From assembly GCA_017311185.1 (NCBI GenBank), contig JAESUZ010001735.1, positions 1,240,001-1,304,000 on the forward strand: 64,000 nt of DNA. Direction: 5' to 3'. This document shows, piece by piece, positions 21,441 through 32,264 of the stretch. Source of the DNA: Proteles cristata cristata (lineage: Eukaryota; Chordata; Mammalia; Carnivora; Hyaenidae). Both the position numbers and the translations under genes were made by a program. The notes below the pieces were generated by a model. That model had not been told where the DNA came from and ran no database searches. It saw only the letters and a program-made list of their open reading frames with translations. Position 1 is the first letter of the stretch. Every line of letters starts with the position of its first letter.

Positions 21441-22146
21441 ACACCATATTCAGTCCCCACATATGTCCGTGTCCTGATCCCTGGAACTCATGAGTGTTAC
21501 CCAATATGGTACCCAGTAAGGGACTGTGCAGATATGATTAAGTTAGGGATCCGACCAGGAAGACTCTGTTGGATTAGCCCGTGGGTCCGCTGCAGTCACA
21601 AAGGTCCTTGTAAGAGGGAGGCAGGGGGAGGCTCAGACTGAAAAGGAGAGTGACAGCTGTGTCCATCTTTTTCTGCCGGCGAGGTCCTGGTTCATAGACC
21701 CCCATCTTCTTGCTGTGTCTTCCCATGGTGGAAGCCGAGAAGGACTCTCCGGGGTCTCTTTTATAAGGACATTAATGCCACTCATGAGATTACCTTACAA
21801 AGGCCCCACCTCCAAATACCATCCCACTGGGGATCGTTTCCACACATGGACTTTGCAGGGCGTGGCAAGGGGAAGACACAAAATTCTAGTCTATGGTGAC
21901 AATGGGAGCAGAGACCGGACAGGAAGAGAAAGGCAGGCAACCACAAGAAGCCAGAACAGGCAAGGAAAAGCCTTCTCCCCTCAGTGCCTCTAGAAGGAAC
22001 CAGGCATCCTGACACTGTGACGTTAGCCCTGGGACGCTGATTCTGGACTTCTGACCTCCAGAACTGTAAGAGAATACAGGTGTGTTGTTGCAAACGCCTA
22101 CATTTACAGTAATTTGTTACAGTGGCAGCAGGAACCGAATACACCA
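21441..22146 (+). mobile_element. MLT1-like solo LTR with retained TSD, sense
   Basis: LTR about 21447-22140 flanked by ACACCA on both sides (21441-21446, 22141-22146). Text: CCCAGTAAGGGACTGTGCAG, GAACTGTAAGAGAATACAGG, GTAATTTGTTACAGTGGCAGC. Only non-coding LTR sequence is present. Host of the nested MaLR. Confidence 0.82.
21690..21895 (-). mobile_element. MaLR LTR fragment nested in MLT1, antisense
   Basis: CTTCTTGCTGTGTCTTCCCATGG, GGGGTCTCTTTTATAAGGAC, AAAGGCCCCACCTCCAAATACCATC and ACACAAAATTCTAGTCTATGG read as an antisense MaLR LTR. The flanking MLT1 text runs the other way. Confidence 0.75.
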
Positions 22147-22350
22147 GATGTGTGTCTTTGGGCTCACGAATGAGCTTCCCTGAGCTTCAATTCATTATCT
22201 GTGAAATGGGGGTGACGGTAGTGCCACATCACCGCCCAGTGGGGAAGATGCAAGGAGTCGATGTGTGAAAGGTCCTTCATAGTTGGCACATAGTATGTGC
22301 TGATGAAATACCAGCTATAACTACCTCTGGCACTGATAATTATTAGTATT

Positions 22351-23164
22351 AGTGCCAACAGGAAAATAAGCACGACAGGTAAATCGTCCCCAAATAAAAG
22401 TCAACCCTGGGAACAATTTCTCATTGAGCTAATTCATGTCCTCTCTATTGGGGGTTCTTACACTGTTTGATTTGCAAGGACTTATTCTGCGATGGGGAAT
22501 CATGGACGGGCTTCAGAGAATCTGAGCATTGCCTGCCGTGCCATCTTGCGTATGATCTGGCACACAGTAGGTGCTGCCCAAACAGCTAAGCCCTGATTAA
22601 GGACAGAAAACGGTGTGCTTCAGCGCTTTCGGCCGGTGTTGTTTTTCTCAGGAGCTTTGTGGAGAGTCTGGCAGACCCTGGTGTCCCTGGGGACCTGCCT
22701 TATGGAGACGGGCTGGCCCCCTGCCCCCAGCCATCTGGCACAGCCTGGCACCACCTCCCCAGGGCCCCCAGCGCTCACTCCCCAGACCCCGCGCCAGCCC
22801 TTTCCCTCAGCCCGGCCCCAGCTCTGGTCACGGGAGACCAGTTGCCATGGTAACCGTTTTGGGAGCATTGGACCACCTGGAGCCAGAGAGAGCACAGGAG
22901 GGGAGGGTGTCCATGCCAGCCAGCCCTTCTCAGGGGCCCGCTCCGGCTGGGATGCTGTGTCTGCAGCAGAGATCTCAGCTGCAGCACGTGGGGGGGGGGG
23001 CGTGGCTGGGCCTTGTCCGCTGTGACTTCTTTCCATACCTGCTCCCTGCCTTTGTCATGTCCCACATCCCCCAACTCCCTCCGAGGACCCCAGGGGCCTC
23101 TGGAGAACCGTAACTTATTCACTGTTGCCAACTGAAGGCTCTGGAATTTCCAGCTGACCCCTCC
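22351..23164. other. GC-rich unique sequence with X-box
   Basis: 22610-23110 is strongly GC-rich and gives overlapping frames on both strands (166, 136, 138, 131 codons), which GC bias explains. I see no recognised protein. Confidence 0.45.
22841..22854. promoter_or_regulatory. RFX X-box, perfect palindromic form
   Basis: GTTGCCATGGTAAC matches the RFX-family consensus of two half-sites (GTTGCC and inverted GTTACC) around AT-centred spacing. It sits in GC-rich, repeat-free DNA. Known RFX targets include ciliary and MHC II promoters. No adjacent gene is visible. Confidence 0.6.
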
Positions 23165-23315
23165 GTGCACCTGCCTACTGGTGCCGTGACCTTGAGTAAG
23201 TTATTTAACCTTTCTGAGCCTCAGTTTTATCATCTGTAGATGGGGTTTTTGTAAACATGAAAGAGAATCTGTGATACCTTTAGCATGATGCCTGGAAGCT
23301 AGTAAGCACTTAATA
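23165..23315 (+). mobile_element. MIR SINE
   Basis: GTGCCGTGACCTTGAGTAAGT, GAGCCTCAGTTTTATCATCTG, ATGATGCCTGGAAGCTAGTAAGC. Confidence 0.88.
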
Positions 23316-23704
23316 GAGTTGACTCTGTATTATCTGTTGGTTGAGATGGGGAAACTGAGGCCTGGTGCTGTCCCCAGGGCCCTCTTGGTCATCAACTTTA
23401 TTCTCCTTCCCTCTGGGAGCAACTTCTTTGGGTTTCTTCCTCCCCCACCCCCACCCCCCATCAGAACTTACCTGTCTAGTATCACTGGCCATGGGCTCTT
23501 CTAGACTGGTTGTTTTTCTCTGATACATGCATCTATTCTCAAATGTCGAAGGCTGAATTGGAGACATTTTAAAAGGCTTTTTCATCTTAGAGGAGGATTC
23601 TCAGCGATGGTGATGCCTTAATTCCAAGACAAATGTTTGGGAGGGTAAAGGTTTCTGGGCACCAGGCAGTGGGAGGATTAAAAAAAAAAAAATAGATGTT
23701 GGCC
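23316..23704. other. Unassigned sequence
   Basis: No repeat recognised. Short C-rich run at 23443-23459. Confidence 0.4.
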
Positions 23705-23830
23705 CTGAAGCTCAGAGAAGTTAACCAATTTGTTCAAGGCCACACAGCCACTTCACACAGGGGTGAAGCTGGGATTTGAACCCGGCCCTGCTTTTCTGTT
23801 GATCTCATGTAACGTTCTCTTTTCCCTTCC
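23705..23830 (-). mobile_element. MIR SINE, antisense
   Basis: GCTCAGAGAAGTTAACCAATTTG, CAAGGCCACACAGCCAC, GGGATTTGAACCCGGCCCTG. Confidence 0.85.
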
Positions 23831-24769
23831 CACTTGATCTTTTAATTCTTCACCCAGGGTGATGCATAGGGGACATCGCCAGTCAGATGCTATCCAGTAG
23901 CTAAAATTCAAGAAGTTGGTGGAGACAAATACGGCTTCGATCCCTCTCAGCTCAGCCAGGAGAACGGACCTTATCAAAAACATTCCGTCTTCCTGGCAGG
24001 AGGGGGTGTGTGGTGCGGAGGTGGGGGGGTAGGTGCTTTGAGAGGCATTTGTAATGCAGATCTGACTCTGGGCAAGGACCCAGCTCCCCACCATCACCTC
24101 TGGCTGTGCCATTTCCTAAAAATACAAGAAGACATTTTCCCCTCTGGAGCCCTGACGTCTGAAGCCAAGTGGAGGTGCCCCCTGCAGCCGGACCTTCTCC
24201 CCCTCCCTGTTGGAAGCACATTTCTTCCTGCCCCCTTTGTCCCTTGCTTTCCTTAGGGAGCTGGAGGTGTCGGAAAGAGAAGAGAGAGGGGGCGAAGAAT
24301 AGCACCCGCGACTCTGGCGTCTGGGTTTGGGAATGCGTGCTCTCCCCTGCATGTAATTAAGCCTCGAAAATCCACGCCCGCCAGGGAGGTGTTGATGGCA
24401 GTGTAATTTATCTCAGACACCTGCAGGGGGTGTGCCTCGCATCCCCAAATGGCCACTCTTGTCATTTCGCCATCTCTCTAGGGGGACGAGCTTGGGCAAA
24501 GGCTCTTGGGATCCAGTGGGCAGAGCTGAGCTGAGCTCAGCCATCCACTCACTCGGCGCCCATTCATTCATTCCCCAGAGAGCGTCACTGAGCTCCTTTG
24601 ATGGGCTCAGTATCAGGGAGACAGAACGAACAACCTCTGCTCTCCAGGGCAACCAGAACAGTCAATTTGCTTCAAGTGGCAACCTCTGAAACAGCGGAAG
24701 AAGCCATTTAATGGCAATATCTGCCTCTGAGGCTTCCTGGAGGAGGTGGCGTTTGGGTTGCCCTTTTTG
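23831..24769. other. Unique GC-rich sequence
   Basis: Overlapping frames on both strands, none recognisable. CACCTGCAGGGGGTG at 24418 partly resembles a CTCF core. Confidence 0.4.
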
Positions 24770-25145
24770 CATTTTCAGAAGGACAGAATAATTCCTGTTC
24801 ATTGTGACAAGTTCAAACAAGACAGAAGTATGTAAAAGAAACAAATGAGGGGCGCCTGGGTGGCTCAGTCGGTTAGGCGGCCGACTTCAGCTCAGGTCAT
24901 GATCTCGCGGTTCGTGGGTTCGAGCCTGTGTCGGTCTTTGTGCTGACAGCTCAGAGCCTGGAGCCTGCTTCAGATTCTGTGCCTTCCCCTCTCTCTACCC
25001 CTCCCCTGTTCATGCTCTGTCTCTCTCAAAAATAAATAAACATTAAAAAATTTATTTTAAAAAATAAAAGAAACAAATGGAAGTTCTTATGTCCCTCACT
25101 GCCAGTCCAAAGGTAACCACTAGTATGGGTGCGGGCTTTCTTCTT
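24770..25145 (-). mobile_element. Old L1 3'-end-like fragment, antisense, split by SINE
   Basis: CCTGTTCATTGTGACAAGTTC before the SINE and CAAAGGTAACCACTAGTATGG after it resemble one antisense L1 end. Confidence 0.45.
24833..25079 (+). mobile_element. Feline CAN-SINE, 15 bp TSD
   Basis: TSD TAAAAGAAACAAATG at 24833-24847 and 25065-25079. Well-conserved head and B box GGGTTCGAGCC. Confidence 0.97.
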
Positions 25146-25393
25146 CCCGAGGTTTTTCTTTTCTTTTTCTTTTTCTTTTTAGTGTTTTATTTTTATTTTT
25201 GAGAGAGAGATAGAGACAGCATGAGCAGGGAAGGGTCAGAGAGAGAAGGAGATACAGAATCCGAAGCGGGCTCCAGGCTCTGAGCTGTCAGCACAGAGCC
25301 CGACGCAGGGCTCGAACCCACGAACCATGAGATCATGACCTGAGCCGAAGTCGGACGCTCAACCGACTGAGCCACCCAGGCACCTCTCCCGAG
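25145..25393 (-). mobile_element. Feline CAN-SINE, antisense, short TSD
   Basis: Body 25152-25386. Flanks TCCCGAG at 25145-25151 and 25387-25393. The T-rich tail is (CTTTTT)n. Forms a tail-to-tail inverted pair with the preceding SINE, 65-90 bp apart. Confidence 0.94.
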
Positions 25394-26549
25394 TTTTTTT
25401 CAATACTTGTCTCTATGTGTATCCCCGATGTCAGCTTCCAGATCTTGGGGGTGATTTGTGGTCTTCCCAAGACCAGACGTACAACCTAGCACATCTTTGG
25501 GTTATTACAGAAGAAATCTATCTTAGTGACCTAACTGGGACCTCCTTAGAAGAGGCAGAGTAATGGATTACATTGCAAGGGGTCAGGGAGCACATGAAAC
25601 CTTTTCCTTATACCCTTTGAGGTTCACAGCTGGGGCTCTGGCACAGGAGACAGAGTAACAGGAGAAAAACAAACAGCAGTTGATTAACATGTGCCACGAG
25701 TGTAACACATGGCCACGCCCAGTTAGAGCTGGGGCTGATAGACCATCTTCGGCTCAGGGAAAAGGGGCTTGGTTTGGGGTTTTTCTGAGGGGGGCGGGCA
25801 CGTCGGGGCAGGTGAGCAGGAAAAGAATGGCCAGCAAGGGTTGTCAAGCAAGGGTCATTATGCGAGTTTAAGGGTGCCTTCATCACTGGCCAGAGTTAGG
25901 GAGGGGGAAGCCATCTCTACGAATGGAAATTTCCTTTGCCAAAGGAACACATGTGCCCTGATTTTAGAGCTTTTCCTGTGTGTCTGCTGATTCTTAATGG
26001 CCTGTGGCTCAAAATAATTGAAAGAGGCATATTTTGAGGGTAGCACGTTCCGGGATGCCTCAAAGGCATGCCCCAGCCAGCATGGAGCCCCGCCCTTGGC
26101 CCCTCACTGCTGGGACTTCTTCTTCTCTGTCGTTTCTCTCCAGCAATACCCAGTTTCACTTCCTCCTCCCTAAATTCCCAAGCCCCCCATCTTCTACTAC
26201 GCAGAGCAGTCCCACAGAGCACCAGATCCCATCCTGACGGCATGCCACCTCCATTCCCGCCTGCCCCTCACAAGGGACGCTCCAGTTAACAGGACCCACC
26301 CCCCTAGGTAGCAGCTTAGGGACCACATCTTGCGATTTGGGCGCATCTTGGGCTCCTATCCACGCCCCCCCCGCCCCCCCCGCCCTGCAAGTCGCTTGTT
26401 GACATGTTTCTTCCTCGCAAATCCATTGCTCATCTCAAGAGGAAGTCTGTGCAATTAAATGACACAGTCCCGTGTAACACAGCGACTCAGACATGCACTT
26501 AGTTTGCTGTTTATCAGGATTATTAGCAAGGTGAGGTCCTGTTATATTA
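25394..26549. other. Mostly unique sequence, about 1.15 kb
   Basis: Includes a C8GC8GC3 run at 26363-26384 (G4-capable on minus). Competing frames on both strands at 25608-26289 are unrecognised. Confidence 0.4.
26363..26384 (-). repeat. C-rich run (G4-capable on minus)
   Basis: CGCCCCCCCCGCCCCCCCCGC-type tract. Slippage-prone. Confidence 0.8.
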
Positions 26550-26649
26550 AGAGCCACATAACTTCACAAGTCACCCACTTAAAGTGTACAATTCTGTATC
26601 TTTAGTATATTCACAGGGTTATGCAGTGACGTCTGAATCAACACAATCT

Positions 26650-26898
26650 AAACTTACAGCGTTTTTTTTTTTTAATGTTTTTATTTATTTCTAGGAGAGA
26701 GAGAGAGAGACAGCGTGAGCAGGGGAGGGTCAGAGAGAGAGGAGTCACAGACTGAAACAGGCTCCAGGCTCTGAGCTGGCAGTCAGCACAGGGCCTGACG
26801 CGGGGCTCGAACCCACGAACCGTGAGATCATGACCTGAGCGAAAGTCGGACGCTTAACCGACTAAGCCACCCGGGCACCCCAAACTTACAGCGTTTTT
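26650..26898 (-). mobile_element. Feline CAN-SINE, subfamily B, antisense, 17 bp TSD
   Basis: TSD AAACTTACAGCGTTTTT at 26650-26666 and 26882-26898, inside the L1M. B marks: TTTCTAGGAGAG, GAGTCACAGACTGAAACAGG, GGCAGTCAGCAC. Confidence 0.97.
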
Positions 26899-27259
26899 AT
26901 CCTCTCTGAAAGAAACCCCTGCCCATGGGCGATCACTGCCCATCCCCCTCACCCTTCCCCAGCTCCTCATAACCCCTGATCTATTTTCTGTTTCTGTAGA
27001 TCTGCCTCGTTTGGACATTTCATGTAAGTGGAATCATACAGCACATGGTCTCTTGTATCTGACTTATTTCACTTGGCATCTTGTCTTCCAGGTTCATCCG
27101 TGTTATAGCAGATGTCCCCGTTTCCGTCTTTTCTATGGCAGAACAACATTCTGTTGTGTGGATAGACCACATTTGACCTATCTGTTTATCAGTTGATGAA
27201 CATTTGGGATGTTTTTTGGCGATAGTGAATAATGCTGCTAACACTATTTTTATTTTTAT

Positions 27260-27470
27260 TTTTTTAATGTCGTTTTTTTGGTTATGTTTTGTTTTGATAG
27301 ACAGAGTGCTAGCGGGGGAGGGGCAGAGAGAGGGAGACACAGGATCTGAAACAGGCTCCAGGCTCCGAGCTGTCAGCACAGAGCCCGATGCGGGGCTCGA
27401 ACCCATGGACTACGAGATCATGTCCTGAGCTGAAGTCGGACGTTTAACCAACTGAGCCACCCAGGCGCCC
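27260..27470 (-). mobile_element. Feline CAN-SINE, antisense, inside L1M
   Basis: Tail TTTTTTTAATGTCG, B-box GGGGCTCGAACCC, head GAGCCACCCAGGCGCCC. Target lost part of the L1M at the junction (AACACTATTTTT). Confidence 0.94.
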
Positions 27471-27842
27471 TGTGGACACATGTTTTCAATTCCCTTGGGC
27501 ATATACCTACGTGTGGAATTGCTGGATCTTATGGTAATTGCTATCTTTAAAAGTCTGGGAGCTGCAAAATTGTTTTTCAAAGGCTGTGCCCTTTTACATT
27601 CCCATCATCACTGTATGAGAGTTCGTTTCCCCACATCCTTCCTAGCAGTCATTATGGTTCATCTTTTTTATTATAGCAATCATAGTGGGAGTGAAGTATA
27701 ATTTGCTTTTTTTTCTTACTGATGATGATGGACATATTTCTGGGCCAATAGGTACCAATTTACCTAATAATATTCTATAGGATGGATACATCCTAATGAT
27801 CTTGTCCATTCCCTTGATGAATTGGTCAGAATTATTTTTTCT

Positions 27843-28034
27843 GGGGCACCTAGATCGCTCAGTCAGTGAAGAGTCTGACTTGAGTTCAGGTCATGATCTC
27901 ACGGTTCTTGACTTTGTGCCCCGCATTGAGCTCTGCACTCAAGGAGCCTACTTCAGGTCCTCTGTCTCCCCATCTCTCTGCCCCTTGCCAGCCTATGTGC
28001 ATGCTCTCTCTCAAAAATAAACATTAAAAAACAA
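27843..28034 (+). mobile_element. Feline CAN-SINE, diverged
   Basis: GGGGCACCTAGATCGCTCAG head. The middle (TGAGCTCTGCACTCAAGGAGCC) lacks the GACAGCTCAGAG block. Tail CTCAAAAATAAACATTAAAA. Confidence 0.9.
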
Positions 28035-28554
28035 TTATTTTATTCAAATTATGAAGATAATCCAACCAAAAGTGGCATAAGTCAAAAAGCTCATCCAACT
28101 CAAAAGTGTAGGCTTCAGGTGTGGCTTGATCCAGGTTCCAGTGAAGTCATCAGGATCCACTTTCTCCACTCCAGACTCTATTTTCTTTGTGTGGGCTTCT
28201 TTCACAGATAAGCTGCCTTCATGATGGTAAGGTGGTTGCTTCCCTACAAGGCTCAAACCTTGCTGAAAATCGTCCCCAGTTGCTTCTGTAGAAGTCCTAA
28301 GATTCAGTCTGATTAATTTGGCTGAAGTCACATGCTCATCACCAAGGCAGCTACTGGCCAGTGAAATGCAGCATTTTTAGTGGTCGGCTGTAGGTCATGA
28401 TCCTCTGTGCTCAGAGCTGGGGGTAGAGCCCTACCTAGATCAGGTGGTCAGAGTTAGGAAGGTCTCCAAGTGAGAATTTGGGGCCATTTCTGGAAGAAGG
28501 GGGATGGATGCTGAGTAGGCAAATTACAAATTCCCATTACACTTGCCAGGTTTT
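28035..28554 (-). mobile_element. Probable ancient interspersed repeat, unnamed
   Basis: GGCTTGATCCAGGTTCCAGTG and TGGCTGAAGTCACATGCTCATC recall an old mammalian repeat. The second motif recurs at 57.86 kb as GCTTGGGTCACATGTCCATC. A 95-codon minus frame (28044-28331) is not a known protein. Confidence 0.35.
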
Positions 28555-29140
28555 CAGTTAGCTTCCAGGATAGCACATTCTCCTGGTTTCCCTTCTATCT
28601 CCCTGGCTGCTCCTTCTCAGGCTCCTTGGCTGGTTCCTCTCCCTCTAAGCAAGGTGGCATCCCAGGATTCAGCCCTTCCTTGGACCCTTGTTCTCCACCT
28701 AAATCTGGCTTAAAGTACCATTCAGCGTGTAACGTCTACATGGCGTCAGCCTGATGCTTCTCCTGCCTCTAGTCGTACAGGCAACTCTTGCTCAGCCTTT
28801 CCTCCAGGGTGTCCAGCAGGAGCTGCAAACCTAATTTGTTCAAAATCAGACAGTCTCCAAACCAACCCCTGCTGCATCCACAGTCTTCCCAGCATCAGAT
28901 GGCAACTTCCTCCTTCCAGCTGCTTCGGTTGCAAATGTCTTCTTGATCCTTCTTCCTGTCCACATCCCACATCCAGCCCACCAGCCAGTCCTCTGTGTGG
29001 CATGTGGGAGCCATTTCTAGGACCCAGTCACTTTTACCACATGCGCTACTACCCGCATGTCAACCCGCTTGCCCTCCATCAGCCCGTTCTTAACACAGCA
29101 GCCACAGGGATGCTGTGGGAGCCCATGTCAGCTTGTCATT
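28555..29140 (+). mobile_element. L2 LINE reverse-transcriptase region, sense
   Basis: CTATCTCCCTGGCTGCTCCTTCTCAGGCTCC followed by AGGATTCAGCCCTTCCTTGG corresponds to the L2 RT block that normally encodes VPQGSVLGP. Here that motif is broken. CCACATCCAGCCCACCAGCCAGTCC continues the L2 order. Confidence 0.65.
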
Positions 29141-29839
29141 TCTGTTTCTATTCCACCGGCCGAAGCAAGTTCATGGTCGCTCCCAGCATCCAAGGGGCAG
29201 GGAAACACACTCCTTCAACAGAGGTAGGGACAGGGAGGGAGGGAATATTTGCTGATTTATTCTACCCCAGGGCACTTGAAGTTTCAAGATATGTTCACTG
29301 AATTCTTACTCTGGGTCCAGGCGCTATAAGAAAATGCGAGGGGGAAATCGTGTAGCTTAGTCTCTGATCTCAGAACGAAACCACCCGTATTTATCGAGTT
29401 CTGCTGGGTAGAGGCAGGCATGATTAACACATACAGGATGATCAAAGAAGTGATGAAGTGGTGAATTGGACATGACCGCAGGCCAGCTTGCCTCGCAGAG
29501 AGGACGGATTCTGGCCTCCGTGAGCAAAGGGAACTGTGGCGGAGGCTGGGATGGTGAGAAAATCTCTCGGGCGACTTGTGTTCTTGAACTGGGGCGAGAG
29601 GGAGAGCCGGACTAGGATTTGGACATGTGGGTAGAGAAAGCTTTCAGGCCTCGGAGACCAGCACTAACACAAACCTGGAGGGCGCGGGGGGAGGGCTGTG
29701 GGGCACCGGTGTAGAGTCGATGAGGCTGGTGTGGGAGGAAAAGAAAGTTCCGTGCTCTGAAGACTCATTCTGGGCCTGAATAACAACAATCAGTTAACTG
29801 ATTCCTTCCATCAACATTTACTGAGCAGCTGCTTTCCCG
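29141..29839. other. Unassigned, possible L2 traces
   Basis: 29285-29400 (ACTCTGGGTCCAGGCGCTATAAG) may be an antisense L2 tail, but similarity is weak. The rest is unrecognised. Confidence 0.35.
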
Positions 29840-30540
29840 TAGTACTATTTATATTATGTACTATATATTTATATTATCTTACAATTAGAATACAATTATA
29901 TGTTGTTATAGGTAATACATTTTATTAAAAAAATTTTTAATTTATTTGTATTTTAGGTAATATTTTATATATTATTAGGTATTGCACGCATGATTACATA
30001 TTACACATTGTTACGGGCTGGTGTTTGTGTGTCCCCCAAATTCATATGTTGAAATCGTAACCCCCAAGGTGGGATGTTAAGAGGTGGGGCCTTTGGAAGG
30101 GGATAGGTCCTGAGGGTGGAGCCCTCACGAATGCGATTAGTTTCCTTGTAAAAGAGGTCCCAGAGAGCTCCCGGGCTCCATCTGCCGTGTGAGGACGCAG
30201 GGAGAAGCTGGCCATCTGTGAACCGCGAGGTGAGTCCTTCCCAGACATATACTCTGCCATGACCCTGAACTTTAGCCACCAGAACTGTGAAAAATACATT
30301 TTTTTGTATTGTTTCAGCTACCCATTCTGTGATATTTTTGTTACAGCTCACCAAACTAAGATATACATGGGACATATTATAATGTGAATACATTATGTGT
30401 CATGTATATATAATGTTATAATTGTGATGCATAATTCTAATATAAATACATTATGTTAGCATAATTTAAATATATATTCATTCACATATGTTAAATATTA
30501 TATTGATACTATTTATATTTAGAGTACATATTATATTTAG
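29840..30540. repeat. AT-rich low-complexity tract, split by an LTR
   Basis: Degenerate (TATAT/TTATAT) text at 29840-30011 resumes at 30364-30540 on the other side of the MaLR LTR. The insertion landed in an AT-rich array. Confidence 0.8.
30012..30363 (+). mobile_element. MaLR solo LTR, sense
   Basis: About 350 bp: TGTTTGTGTGTCCCCCAAATTC, AGGTGGGGCCTTTGGAAGGGG, AGGGTGGAGCCCTCACGAATG, AGAACTGTGAAAAATACATTT, TTTGTTACAGCTCACCAAACT. Both LTR ends are present and no internal region is seen. Overlapping minus frames (130 and 85 codons) are chance. Confidence 0.88.
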
Positions 30541-30544
30541 TCTA

Positions 30545-31400
30545 CTATTTATGTAACGTGCCAGACACTCTTCTAGGTGCTGGGGTTACAGCAGGGAATA
30601 AAATACAGAAATTCCCGTTCACCTGGTGCTGACCTTCTGGTGGGGCAGATAGAGATTGAATGGGGGGGGGATTAATTAGGTGCTCAGGAAAAAGTTAAAA
30701 CCGAGAAAGGAACATTAGGGAGTGTGGATAGGGAAGTCATTCAGATAGAAGTCCCATTTAGATAGGGACATTGGGGAAGTCTTTACTGACAAGGTGACAT
30801 TTGAGCAGAGACTTGAAGAAGTGGACAGATGAGAGGGTGCCTGGGGGGCTCAGTCAGTTAAGCGTCCGACTTTCGCTCGGGTCATGATCTCGCAGTTCGT
30901 GAGTTTAAGCCTCACATTGGGCTCTGTGTTCACAGCTCAGAGCCTGTCTCAGATTCTGTGTCTCCCTCTCTTTCTGCCCCTCCCCTCCTTGGGTGTGTGC
31001 TCTCTCTCTCTCAAAAAAAAAAAAAAAAAAAACAACAACAAAACTCTAAAAAGTGGAAAAAAAAAAAAAGAAGAAGTAGGAAGATGAGGCATGTTAATAA
31101 CTAGGGAAGAGTATCCCAGGCAGAGGGAACAGCTAGTGCAAAGGCCCTGAGGTTTAAAATATACCTGCAATGTTTAGGTCAAAGCAAAGTCAGTCTGGTT
31201 GGAGGTAGAGCAAGCAAGGGGGAGAGTGATAAGAGGCAAAGTCAGTGAGGTAATGGGGGACAGATTGGGTAGAACCTTGAGGCCACTGTAGGACTTTGGC
31301 TGTTACTCTGATTAAAATGGGGAGCCACAGAGGCTTTAGAGGAGTGACAGCAGCAGACTTTACATCTTAACATTTAGGATTCCTGAGGCTTCCTCCCAGC
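30545..31400 (-). mobile_element. L2 LINE 3' region, antisense, split by SINE
   Basis: GTGCCAGACACTCTTCTAGGTGCTGGGG, TGACATTTGAGCAGAGACTTGAAG before the SINE. CAGGCAGAGGGAACAGCTAGTGCAAAGGCCCTGAGG and GGAGCCACAGAGGC after it. Confidence 0.9.
30835..31070 (+). mobile_element. Feline CAN-SINE in L2, long A tail
   Basis: Head GGGTGCCTGGGGGGCTCAG, tail with 21 A then CAACAACAAAACTC and 13 A. Flanks GAAGAAGTGGACAGATGA and GAAGAAGTAGGAAGATGA are a diverged TSD. Confidence 0.94.
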
Positions 31401-32027
31401 AGTGGGGTGAGGGAGGAAGCAGAGAGATCAGAGAGGAGGCTCCTGACGGTAGCTTGGGCCAGAGTGTAGCAGTGGGGGTGGGTTGAAGAGAGAAACCGTG
31501 TGTCATTTATTTTCACTTGCCCTCAAGGCTTGGCCCAATGCCTCGTACTTTCAGAATTTTCTATGCTGTTAATTCCTGACACCTCGGTGTTCTTTGAAAA
31601 TTGTATCCCATCAGTATGAAGCAAATCATAAATAATGAAAACAACTAATCACAACCTAAGAGGGACCGGAGATGCTTATCGATCGCTTCTAGATGAAAAG
31701 GCCAGGGTGTTAAAATACTCACTGATAAACACCTCTCTGGAGGTCTCGGGCTCATCAAGCCCATATAGGGTATCTCCCGGTGATGGGATTATTCTTTCTG
31801 TCCCTAAGAAATTAACCTGCTTTTCTGTATTGGGCTTCATTTTACCACAAGAAGGAAAAGCTCACTTCCTTGAGCTTACTCTCTCCCTTTTGAACTATTA
31901 GCTACTGGTGATTGCTTTTTTTTTTTTTTAAACTGGAGTTTGCTTATTTGACTATATGGAGATGCAATAGGGGAAAGCACTTTGTATTTGACTCTCAGTT
32001 GGTTGATGATAATAATACAAGTGAATG
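31401..32027. other. Unique sequence
   Basis: 31560-31760 has mixed AT-rich motifs (AATCATAAATAATG, CTTATCGATCGCTTC) without repeat similarity. T-run at 31917-31929. Confidence 0.4.
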
Positions 32028-32244
32028 GGGGGGGCGTCTGGGTGTCTCAGTTGGTTAAGTGTCCGACTTTGGCTCAGCTCATGATCTCACACTTCGTGGG
32101 CTCGACATGTCGGGCTCTGTGCTGACAGCTCGGAGTCTGGAACCTGCTTTGGATTCTGGGTCTCTCTCTCTTTCTCTGCCCCCCTCCCCTGCTCACACAC
32201 ACTCTCTCTCAAAAATAAATAAGCATTAAAATTTTTTTAAAAAT
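32028..32244 (+). mobile_element. Feline CAN-SINE
   Basis: G-run extended head GGGGGGGGCGTCTGGGTGTC, tail CTCAAAAATAAATAAGC. Flanks GTTGATGATAATAAT and ATTGATGGTAATAAT are an imperfect TSD. Confidence 0.94.
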
Positions 32245-32264
32245 TGATGGTAATAATTACAGAT

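Larger units (their letters stand above)
21395..22350 (+). mobile_element. MIR SINE split by an LTR
   Basis: The left part GGGTTCGAATCCTGGCTCTGCC ends at about 21446. The right part resumes at 22147 with GTGTGTCTTTGGGC, ATTATCTGTGAAATGGGGGTG and GGCACATAGTATGTGC. The MLT1 lies between the halves. Confidence 0.82.
26550..27720 (-). mobile_element. L1M ORF2/3' UTR, antisense, cut by two SINEs
   Basis: Three collinear pieces: 26550-26666 (AAGTGTACAATTCTGTATC), 26882-27259 (TTTCATGTAAGTGGAATCATACAG; TCTGTTTATCAGTTGATGAACATTTGGG) and 27471-27720 (TTGGGCATATACCTACGTGTGG; TTTTACATTCCCATCATCAC). The frame is destroyed by stops. Confidence 0.93.

Noticed and set aside
22613..23113. 166-codon proline-rich frame as an exon
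   Set aside because: Overlapped by long frames in four other phases or strands, which is the mark of base composition and not of selection.
23364..23390. REST/NRSF site at GGTGCTGTCCCC
   Set aside because: One half-site only. The second half does not match at any accepted spacing.
24418..24436. CTCF site at CACCTGCAGGGGGTGTGCC
   Set aside because: Only the CAGGGGG core fits. The flanks deviate from the consensus, so it is not reported as a feature.
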